Shown here piece by piece: positions 1-5,433 of a stretch of 5,440 nt of DNA. A model generated the notes under the pieces. That model searched no databases and was not told where the DNA came from. It saw only the letters and a program-made list of their open reading frames with translations. Source of the stretch: Bacteroidota bacterium (GTDB lineage: Bacteria > Spirochaetota > Spirochaetia > JABMQR01); assembly GCA_013202335.1 (NCBI GenBank), contig JABMQR010000238.1, positions 1 through 5,440 of the forward strand. The letters run 5' to 3'. Both the position numbers and the translations under genes were made by a program. How positions within the stretch are numbered: position 1 is the first letter of the stretch; each line of letters begins with the position of its first letter.

Positions 1-469
1 CAGATTGGTTTATTACAGACTGGCTTATATCACGAATCGTTTTTATACGGTCCTGCACATTAAATAGCCATGCGTAGGGATCATTTATCCTGTACTGAAT
101 TGTCCACTCAATATCAATAATGTTCAAATCACCCGTAAGCATAATAGATTCTTCAGGAAAATCATTTTTTGCATATACCGTAGTAATTCCCGATTGTTCG
201 GTACGAAAACCAAAATTCATATTCTGCACAACTTCTGTCGGTACATTATAATTTCTTTCGATTCCAAAAGGTAGTTTCCATTGTAATCCTGCGCCGACAA
301 TACGATCAAATTGTCCAAATCGCAAAACAACACTTTTTTCAGTCTGGTCAACAACGAAGAAGCTGCTCAGTCCAAGAATTACCACAACTATTGCTACTAA
401 AATAATTATGATAATTTTGGGTTGTAAAGTAAACTGCTTCGGGGTTGGATTGGTGTTACGTTCAAGCAT
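1..469 (-). CDS. hflK: HflK, SPFH-domain membrane protein modulating FtsH (partial, N-terminal 156 residues)
   Basis: This is the N-terminal part of an HflK-type SPFH/prohibitin-domain protein; the C-terminus lies beyond the window edge. In known systems HflK and HflC form a large membrane assembly around the FtsH protease and modulate its degradation of membrane proteins. The sequence shows a short polar N-terminus of about 18 residues, one hydrophobic segment at about 19-40 rich in Ile/Val/Leu, then the start of the SPFH domain with VVLRFGQFDRIVGAGLQWKLPF. The stretch LTGDLNIIDIEWTIQYRINDPYAWLFNV, at roughly 110-137, is highly typical of HflK and distinguishes it from generic stomatins. The ATG at 469-467 follows a very strong Shine-Dalgarno (GAGGAGGAG). 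The long Gly/Pro-rich cytoplasmic leader of E. coli HflK is absent. hflC would be expected next downstream on the minus strand, outside the window. Confidence 0.9.
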   Translation of the reverse strand, partial: MLERNTNPTPKQFTLQPKIIIIILVAIVVVILGLSSFFVVDQTEKSVVLRFGQFDRIVGAGLQWKLPFGIERNYNVPTEVVQNMNFGFRTEQSGITTVYAKNDFPEESIMLTGDLNIIDIEWTIQYRINDPYAWLFNVQDRIKTIRDISQSVINQS

Positions 470-470
470 A

Positions 471-480
471 ACTCCTCCTC
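471..480 (-). promoter_or_regulatory. Shine-Dalgarno of hflK
   Basis: Read on the minus strand the bases are GAGGAGGAGT, followed by TATG of the start region. This is one of the strongest ribosome-binding sites in the window and fixes the hflK start at 469. Confidence 0.8.
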
Positions 481-500
481 AATTATAGCATTCAGTCTTA

Positions 501-529
501 AAGGTAATCCCATAATACTCGCGAGTCAA
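501..529 (-). promoter_or_regulatory. Possible hflK promoter
   Basis: On the minus strand TTGACT (529-524) matches the -35 consensus in five of six positions and is followed, after 17 bases, by TACCTT (506-501), a weak -10 that keeps only T1, A2 and T6. The predicted leader would be about 25 bases. A TATAAT at about 488-483 is a better -10 by itself but has no -35, and its start site would fall inside the Shine-Dalgarno. The assignment is tentative. Confidence 0.3.
517..526. repeat. 10-bp perfect palindrome ACTCGCGAGT
   Basis: ACTCGCGAGT equals its own reverse complement. It lies midway between divergent hflK and metG and overlaps the candidate hflK -35 box by three bases. It is the most GC-rich patch in an otherwise AT-rich spacer. 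It could be an operator half-site or a chance palindrome; no known regulator site is recognised. Confidence 0.4.
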
Positions 530-570
530 GGTATACTACGCATTCTCTTACAATCTATTGCATAAATGGA

Positions 571-599
571 TTGAAAATGGAGATAGATATCTATATATT
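571..599 (+). promoter_or_regulatory. Candidate metG promoter (TTGAAA-N17-TATATT)
   Basis: TTGAAA at 571-576 and TATATT at 594-599 are separated by exactly 17 bases, matching the sigma-70 consensus in five of six positions at each box. The expected start of transcription, six to eight bases beyond the -10, is at about 605-607, which coincides with the ATG at 607. If real, metG mRNA would have almost no leader, and the coding frame could not start upstream at the TTG at 571 or the ATG at 577. AT-rich DNA gives chance matches, so confidence is moderate. Confidence 0.45.
583..594. repeat. 12-bp perfect palindrome inside the metG promoter spacer
   Basis: ATAGATATCTAT at 583-594 is a perfect inverted repeat lying between the candidate -35 and -10 boxes of metG, a position where a repressor would block polymerase. 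It is all A/T except for one G and one C, so chance is a real alternative. Confidence 0.35.
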
Positions 600-606
600 G
601 TTGGAT

Positions 607-2823
607 ATGAAAATGAAAAGAAAACTTATCACATCAGCATTACCCTATGTTAACAACATTCCTCATCTCGGAAACCTTATTCAAGTATTGTCAGCAGATG
701 TCTTTGCAAGGTTTTGCAGAATTCGTGGATATGAAACACTCTTTGTATGCGGGACTGACGAATATGGTACAGCAACGGAAACCCGTGCACTGCAGGAAGA
801 GGTCAGCCCTCAAGAGCTTTGTGATCGATACAATGTTATCCATACAGAAATATATTCATGGTTTAATATAGCTTTTGATCGGTTCGGCAGAACCTCAACC
901 CCTAAACAAACTGAAATAGTTCAGGATATCTTTAATAAAGTTGATGCTGCAGGATTAATCCGTGGTGCGGTAATTGACCAACTTTTCTGTGCAAGCTGTG
1001 ATCGCTTCCTTGCAGACCGATTTGTGCATGGGGTTTGTCCTCATTGCGGCTATGAAGACGCAAGGGGAGACCAGTGTGAGCATTGTGGAAAACTTCTTGA
1101 TCCAACTGAGCTAAAGAATCCCGGTTGTGGGGTATGCGGTAAAGAACCCGAGCTTAAATCTACGAAGCATCTGTATCTTGATCTCCCGGGTATTCTTCCA
1201 TTACTTGAAGAGTGGATGGGAAAGGCTTCAATTGATGGTTTTTGGGCAAAAAATGCTATACAGATGACAAAAAGCTGGATTCGTGACGGACTAAAAGAGC
1301 GATGTATCACCCGTGATTTGAAATGGGGGATACCCGTTCCAAAAGAGGGGTATGAAGGTAAGGTTTTTTACGTTTGGTTTGATGCACCTATTGGATATAT
1401 TTCGATTTCAGCAAATCATACAGATGATTGGGAATCCTGGTGGAAAAATCCTGATGAAGTTGAACTTTTTCAGTTTATAGGAAAGGATAATATTCCTTTT
1501 CACACAGTAATTTTCCCCAGCTCTCTCCTGGCAACAGGTGAGAATTGGACTTTACTGCACCATATGTCCTCAACAGAATATTTGAATTACGAGAAAGGTA
1601 AATTTTCCAAAAGTAAAGGCATAGGGGTGTTCGGTACAGATGCTATGGAAACTGGTATTCCGGCTGATGTTTGGCGCTTCTATATCTATTATAATCGACC
1701 AGAGAAATCAGATGCACAGTTTACCTGGTCAGATTTTCAGGAAAAAGTTAATGGAGAATTGATTGGTAATCTTGCAAACCTGGTAAATCGGACACTCTCC
1801 TTTATTCATAGGTTTTATGATTCTCAGGTTCCTGAAGGAGAAATACAATCTGAATTTTTGCAGGAAGTTAAAAGTAGGGAAGAGGAGATAACGCAGCACC
1901 TTGAAAAAGCTGAACTGCGTGACGGTTTGAAGAAAATTTTTGCATTGTCATCCTTTGGTAACAAGTATTTTCAAGCTGGTGAACCGTGGAAGACTCGAAA
2001 TGATGCTCCTGCTGAAGCAAGCTCCCTGATTAAAAGTCTGGCATACCTGATCAGAGACCTGGGGATAATGATTGAACCATATCTTCCTGAAACTTCCGAT
2101 CGGATTCTTGAGTTTTTTGGAATTTCTGATATTTCGTGGGATCAGCTGGGGCAATATTCCGGTCTGTCAAAAATAAATAAAGCAGAAATTTTATTTAATA
2201 AGCTTGAAGATGATTTAGTGAACACTTTGCGGGAAAAATTTGCCGGATCGCAGGATGAGAGACGTTTAAAAGAACTTGCTGATAGTAAAGCTGATATGCA
2301 GAGTGAAATAATGATTAACACACAATTCAATGAAGTAGTTGATTTAAGGGCAGCAAAAATAATTGAGATTGAGAGACATCCTGAAGCTGATAAGCTTTAT
2401 ATAGAGACCCTTGATGCCGGTGATGAAGAACCTCGTCAAATAGTGTCAGGGCTTGTTCCTTTTTATACAGAGGAGGAGCTGCTGGGGAAGACCATTATTC
2501 TGGTATATAATTTGAAACCGGCAAAACTCAGAGGTGTCAGGAGTCATGGAATGCTTCTGGCCGCCAGTACTGAAAGTGAGGTTGATGGTGTTAAAATCGA
2601 GCAGGTAGAGGTCCTTTTTGCTGACTGGGCTCAACCCGGGCAAAAAATTGCTATAGAGAATCTTTTACCGCCTGAGGAAGATAAAAAGAGAATTAAGATT
2701 GATAAGTTTTTCTCCTTGCCGTTGATTGTTAAGAATCATGAGATCTACGCTGGAGAATCAAAACTCTCAGTAGATGGTAAGGAATTACATACTAATAAAG
2801 TTGTTGATGGAGATGTTGGTTAA
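607..2823 (+). CDS. metG: Methionyl-tRNA synthetase with C-terminal EMAPII-like tRNA-binding domain
   Basis: This cytoplasmic class I synthetase charges tRNA-Met with methionine using ATP. Numbering is from the ATG at 607 (738 residues). HLGN at 20-23 is the HIGH motif, CGTDEYG at 48-54 belongs to the active site, and KFSKS at 332-336 replaces KMSKS. Four CxxC pairs (C128/C131, C144/C147, C157/C160, C174/C177) form a two-knuckle zinc insert. The helical anticodon domain follows from about 389, with the conserved Pro-Trp at 460-461 (Trp461 reads the CAU anticodon in E. coli). An OB-fold of the EMAPII/Arc1p type spans about 569-682 (VDLRAAKIIEIERHPEADKL, LKPAKLRGVRSHGM), then a 55-residue tail. 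The open frame extends upstream to a TTG at 571, but family similarity begins at MKRKLITSALPYVNN (ATG 613), so 607 or 613 is preferred. No clear Shine-Dalgarno precedes either. The 3' end overlaps femX. Confidence 0.95.
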   Translation: MKMKRKLITSALPYVNNIPHLGNLIQVLSADVFARFCRIRGYETLFVCGTDEYGTATETRALQEEVSPQELCDRYNVIHTEIYSWFNIAFDRFGRTSTPKQTEIVQDIFNKVDAAGLIRGAVIDQLFCASCDRFLADRFVHGVCPHCGYEDARGDQCEHCGKLLDPTELKNPGCGVCGKEPELKSTKHLYLDLPGILPLLEEWMGKASIDGFWAKNAIQMTKSWIRDGLKERCITRDLKWGIPVPKEGYEGKVFYVWFDAPIGYISISANHTDDWESWWKNPDEVELFQFIGKDNIPFHTVIFPSSLLATGENWTLLHHMSSTEYLNYEKGKFSKSKGIGVFGTDAMETGIPADVWRFYIYYNRPEKSDAQFTWSDFQEKVNGELIGNLANLVNRTLSFIHRFYDSQVPEGEIQSEFLQEVKSREEEITQHLEKAELRDGLKKIFALSSFGNKYFQAGEPWKTRNDAPAEASSLIKSLAYLIRDLGIMIEPYLPETSDRILEFFGISDISWDQLGQYSGLSKINKAEILFNKLEDDLVNTLREKFAGSQDERRLKELADSKADMQSEIMINTQFNEVVDLRAAKIIEIERHPEADKLYIETLDAGDEEPRQIVSGLVPFYTEEELLGKTIILVYNLKPAKLRGVRSHGMLLAASTESEVDGVKIEQVEVLFADWAQPGQKIAIENLLPPEEDKKRIKIDKFFSLPLIVKNHEIYAGESKLSVDGKELHTNKVVDGDVG

Positions 2824-3856
2824 ACCGATAAAGCTTAAAGACCTTAATTCAGCTGACAATCCTTTTCAGTCTGAATTCTGGGCGGAGGTTAAAGGTTTAA
2901 ATGAATGGGTCTCTTATGGATTTAAACTGATTCCGGAATCTGATGATAATGAAGAACTAATTTCAGAACAAACAATACTGGTTTTAGTAAAAAAGATTTC
3001 CGGTCCATTTTCATTGGTATATATTCCCTTTGCCCCTACATCAGAAAGAGGATTTCTGAGCCGTAAAGTTCTTAATACAATTGCCGGAGATATTGTTTCT
3101 TATATTAAGGAATTGGTATTTGCTGTGCGCTTTGACCTGCCCTGGGATCATACTGTTATTTCACAGGATGCATCTGATTCAAATGAAAAAATAAAACACC
3201 TCTCCTATGCAATACAACCTGAGCATACATCAGTTATTGAACTAAATTCCTCATTGGATGAGATTTACCAATCTTTTAGGAAACGTGCAAAACGGAATAT
3301 TAATAAATGTCGTAATATGGTTATAAAAACAGTAAATATGCCGGAAGAATCTGCCTTGTTTGATAAGTGGTATGAAACATACTCTATTACTGCTGAAAGA
3401 GATGGTTTTTATCCACGTTCTGCTGATTATATAAGAGAGTTGTTAACTTTTGGATCTGCCTCCAGGCAAACTGATGTTTTAGCTAAGCTTTCTCTTGCTC
3501 TTTTTAAAGGTGAAATAAAAGCCGGGATAATTACTGTTCAGTCAAAAAACCGCGCAGTATTCCTTATTGGTAGTTCTCTCCGGGAAGCAGGAATGAATTT
3601 CAGCCCTTCATATCTGCTGCAGTGGCACTCTATACAGAAAGCAAAGGAGTCAGGATGCCTTACGTATGATTTGTTCGGTGTGCCGCCTCCTGGAGATGAA
3701 AACCACTATCTTAGTGGTCTGCATTTATTTAAAAGTGCGTTTGGCGGTAGATATATAAGTCGTCCCGGCACATGGGATGTTCAGATAAAACAACTGCCGT
3801 ATTACTTATTTTCAGTTATAGAGAAAAGGAGGATTAAAAGAGCAAGATCATTATAA
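2807..3856 (+). CDS. FemABX-family peptidoglycan aminoacyltransferase (FemX-like)
   Basis: The 349-residue product belongs to the FemABX family, which transfers amino acids from aminoacyl-tRNA to the stem peptide of lipid II or its precursor at the cytoplasmic membrane. Two GNAT-like subdomains are apparent, about 5-145 and 146-345. Typical features are SLDEIYQSFRKRAKRNINK at 149-167, the GSSLREA turn at 255-261, PSYLLQWHSIQKAKESG at 267-283, YDLFGVPP at 287-294 and LHLFKSAFGGRY at 305-316. The length fits single-unit FemX enzymes and leaves no room for the long coiled-coil arm of staphylococcal FemA. No signal peptide is seen; the C-terminus is basic (KRRIKRARSL). The acceptor and donor amino acids cannot be read from the sequence; glycine on L-ornithine, as reported for Borrelia, is a plausible guess. 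The start is uncertain: ATGs at 2774, 2807 and 2813 are in frame and none has a convincing Shine-Dalgarno. All overlap the metG end, suggesting translational coupling. Confidence 0.85.
   Translation: MEMLVKPIKLKDLNSADNPFQSEFWAEVKGLNEWVSYGFKLIPESDDNEELISEQTILVLVKKISGPFSLVYIPFAPTSERGFLSRKVLNTIAGDIVSYIKELVFAVRFDLPWDHTVISQDASDSNEKIKHLSYAIQPEHTSVIELNSSLDEIYQSFRKRAKRNINKCRNMVIKTVNMPEESALFDKWYETYSITAERDGFYPRSADYIRELLTFGSASRQTDVLAKLSLALFKGEIKAGIITVQSKNRAVFLIGSSLREAGMNFSPSYLLQWHSIQKAKESGCLTYDLFGVPPPGDENHYLSGLHLFKSAFGGRYISRPGTWDVQIKQLPYYLFSVIEKRRIKRARSL
3851..3856. other. Shared palindromic stop TTATAA of convergent femX and murD
   Basis: The six bases TTATAA are self-complementary. The last three give the TAA stop of femX on the plus strand, and the first three, read on the minus strand, give the TAA stop of murD. 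The two coding regions therefore overlap tail to tail by exactly six bases, with no intergenic space. No GC-rich hairpin with a T-run was found in the flanking 40 bases on either side. Confidence 0.9.
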
Positions 3857-5176
3857 TTTAGAAACCAAATCTTTAAATATTTCGCCCCTTTCAAATTCGT
3901 TAAGAAACAAGTCAAATGAGGCTGCCCCAGGAGATAATATCACATAAGATACAAATCCTGCCTCTGCATCCTTTTCTGCACATTTTCTTGCAGATGAAAA
4001 AGCATTTTCCATTTTCTTGTATGGACCTGTAAAATTAATAGTTGATTTTAGTAACAATGGTAATAGCTCATCTGTCAGACTCCCTCCCAGCAAGTGTAAA
4101 GAAGTGGCTTTTTTATAAGCAGACATAAATGTCTCTGTTTCCAGTTTTTTATCAGTTCCCCCGCTAATGAGATGAATTTTTCCCTCGAAGTTATCAATAC
4201 AGTAACTAATAGATTCCGGGACTGTTGCTGCAGAATCGTTTATATATGTAACTCCATTAATAATTCTTAAAATTTCACGCCGATGAGGAAGTCCGGGGAA
4301 TTTATGTAATGCGGTAACAGTATCCTGAATAGAGTATCCTCTGTTTATGCATACTGCAGAAGCAGGAATCAGGTCTTTTCGTATGCTGATCGTTTCAAAT
4401 TGTACCCCTGATTGATCGACAATTTTGTTTGTGGTGAAAATAGATTTTTTCTTTAAAATAATATCCCTAATATCTAACTCAGGTTCAACATTCTCAGGAA
4501 TTACGGTAATTCCACCCTGTTTAAGAAACGAGAAAATCAACATCTTGTCGGAAACATAATCTGTATAGCTCGTGTAAGTATTAAGGTGGTCAGGGAAAAG
4601 GGAAGTAATGACCGCCATTGAAAAGTAGGTAAAGTTGGTATGTTTGGGTCTATATCTATTCAGATCTCTCAACTGCCATGAAGATAATTCAAGTATGATT
4701 ATCGATTTAATTTTATCTTTCTGGGATAGTTTTATTGTTTTAGATAATACCTGGAAAGGAGATATCCCAATATTACCCATTAAAAATGTTTTCCAGCCAA
4801 AATACTCCAGAGCTGATGCGATAGAGGCTGAGGCTGTTGATTTTCCTTTTGTTCCGGTAACTGCTATTATAGGTATATCAAACAAAGGAAGTGTATAGGA
4901 AAGATCACTTTGGATATTTGTGTGATGCAGTAAGAAACTATTATCTGGTGATACAGCCGGGTTTTTTATAATTAAATCAGCTTTTTCTATATCCTCAGGC
5001 GTATGCCCATCTAAACGGTATGAAATAGGTAACTGAGCAAGTTTTATAAGTGATTTTCTGAGATCGGCTTTAGATCTAAGATCTGTTACAGTAACATTAT
5101 ATCCTGTTTTACAAAAATATTCAGCAGCACCGGCTCCGCCACCGTGGTTCCCGAGACCAAATATTAGTACATTCAT
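3851..5176 (-). CDS. murD: UDP-N-acetylmuramoyl-L-alanine--D-glutamate ligase
   Basis: This cytoplasmic Mur ligase adds D-glutamate to UDP-MurNAc-L-Ala with ATP, the second amino-acid step of peptidoglycan precursor synthesis. The 441 residues match the family's usual length. The N-terminal Rossmann-like domain begins VLIFGLGNHGGGAGAAEYF. The ATP P-loop is GTKGKST (108-114), followed by MGNIG (133-137) and LELSSWQL (162-169). PDHL (195-198) precedes Lys211, which aligns with the carbamylated lysine of E. coli MurD. GLPHRRE (295-301) and NDSAAT (313-318) mark the entry to the C-terminal glutamate-binding domain, which ends with SGGTDKK (338-344) and LSPGAASFDLF (414-424). MurC, MurE and MurF are excluded by the LSP-ASFD-F signature. 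The NDSKAT lysine is alanine here (A316). The ATG at 5176 follows AAAGGAAA on the minus strand. The gene stands outside any visible dcw cluster and has its own promoter. Confidence 0.93.
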   Translation of the reverse strand: MNVLIFGLGNHGGGAGAAEYFCKTGYNVTVTDLRSKADLRKSLIKLAQLPISYRLDGHTPEDIEKADLIIKNPAVSPDNSFLLHHTNIQSDLSYTLPLFDIPIIAVTGTKGKSTASASIASALEYFGWKTFLMGNIGISPFQVLSKTIKLSQKDKIKSIIILELSSWQLRDLNRYRPKHTNFTYFSMAVITSLFPDHLNTYTSYTDYVSDKMLIFSFLKQGGITVIPENVEPELDIRDIILKKKSIFTTNKIVDQSGVQFETISIRKDLIPASAVCINRGYSIQDTVTALHKFPGLPHRREILRIINGVTYINDSAATVPESISYCIDNFEGKIHLISGGTDKKLETETFMSAYKKATSLHLLGGSLTDELLPLLLKSTINFTGPYKKMENAFSSARKCAEKDAEAGFVSYVILSPGAASFDLFLNEFERGEIFKDLVSKL

Positions 5177-5183
5177 TTACTTT

Positions 5184-5190
5184 CCTTTGC
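5184..5190 (-). promoter_or_regulatory. Shine-Dalgarno of murD
   Basis: On the minus strand the region reads AAAGGAAAGTAAATG. The AAGGAA core lies a suitable distance before the ATG at 5176 and supports that start. Confidence 0.6.
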
Positions 5191-5233
5191 TGTTTTCGTA
5201 CTGCTGCCTGATGGCTATCAAACTTATATAAGA

Positions 5234-5262
5234 ATTATAGAACGGCATAGGATAATTTACAA
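5234..5262 (-). promoter_or_regulatory. murD promoter (TTGTAA-N17-TATAAT)
   Basis: On the minus strand TTGTAA (5262-5257) and a perfect TATAAT (5239-5234) are separated by exactly 17 bases. Transcription would start near 5228, giving murD a leader of about 50 bases. This is one of the two best sigma-70-type promoters in the window and explains how murD is transcribed independently. A 10-bp palindrome CTTATATAAG (5223-5232) lies at the predicted start site. Confidence 0.65.
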
Positions 5263-5280
5263 TAAAGTTGGCTATTTCCC

Positions 5281-5309
5281 TTGACCTATATCCTGTTAAT
5301 CGGCATAAT
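5281..5309 (+). promoter_or_regulatory. Promoter of the mS38-like gene (TTGACC-N17-CATAAT)
   Basis: TTGACC (5281-5286) and CATAAT (5304-5309) are separated by exactly 17 bases, each matching the sigma-70 consensus in five of six positions. The predicted start near 5316 leaves a leader of about 28 bases containing the AAGGAG ribosome site. The -35 box lies 18 bases from the -35 box of the divergent murD promoter. Confidence 0.65.
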
Positions 5310-5330
5310 AATGCAGAATTTGAAAAATGT

Positions 5331-5336
5331 AAGGAG
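5331..5336 (+). promoter_or_regulatory. Shine-Dalgarno AAGGAG selecting a GTG start
   Basis: AAGGAG ends seven bases before the GTG at 5344. It decides the start of the small downstream gene, because the in-frame ATG at 5311 has no such site and lies upstream of the predicted transcription start. Confidence 0.8.
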
Positions 5337-5343
5337 CTCTATA

Positions 5344-5433
5344 GTGCCTTGTGGTAAGAAAAGAAAAAGACATAAAATTGCAACACACAAAAGAAAAAAG
5401 AAACTGAGAAAGAATAGACACAAGAAAAAATAA
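5344..5433 (+). CDS. 29-residue basic AURKAIP1/COX24 (mS38)-like ribosomal small protein
   Basis: This gene is too short for most gene callers. It encodes 29 residues beginning with GTG: MPCGKKRKRHKIATHKRKKK, then LRKNRHKKK and a TAA at 5431. Seventeen residues are Lys or Arg and three are His. The sequence closely resembles the short bacterial proteins named AURKAIP1/COX24 domain-containing, known from Bacteroidetes and other phyla, whose typical start is MPSGKKRKRHK. The domain is related to mitochondrial ribosomal protein mS38, and the actinobacterial bS22 belongs to the same broad group, so association with the small ribosomal subunit rRNA is likely. Support comes from the family resemblance, an ideal Shine-Dalgarno and a good promoter just upstream. 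The in-frame ATG at 5311 would add 11 residues unlike the family and is rejected. Only seven bases follow the stop, so the terminator is not visible. Confidence 0.88.
   Translation: MPCGKKRKRHKIATHKRKKKLRKNRHKKK

Noticed and set aside
532..537. TATACT as a -10 box for metG
   Set aside because: The hexamer is good, but 16 to 18 bases upstream there is only CCCATA-like sequence and no extended TG motif, so there is no supporting -35.
571..606. Upstream extension of metG from the TTG at 571 or the ATG at 577
   Set aside because: The extra residues do not resemble any MetRS N-terminus, there is no ribosome site before 571 or 577, and the region overlaps the best promoter candidate.
1050..1310. 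Minus-strand open frame of 86 codons inside metG
   Set aside because: It is a shadow of the metG zinc-insert region, with no ribosome site and no recognisable protein.
3857..3900. Bidirectional terminator between femX and murD
   Set aside because: Only AT-rich weak pairings are present, and there is no GC-rich stem followed by a T-run.
4635..4898. Plus-strand open frame of 87 codons inside murD
   Set aside because: It is antisense to the conserved murD ATP-binding region and its translation resembles no known protein.
5223..5232. Palindrome CTTATATAAG as an operator at the murD start site
   Set aside because: Short A/T palindromes are common in AT-rich spacers; without conservation data it is only noted under the murD promoter.
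5311..5343. In-frame ATG that would extend the small ribosomal gene to 40 residues
   Set aside because: It has no Shine-Dalgarno, lies before the predicted transcription start, and adds residues unlike the family, whose members begin at MPxGKKRKRH.
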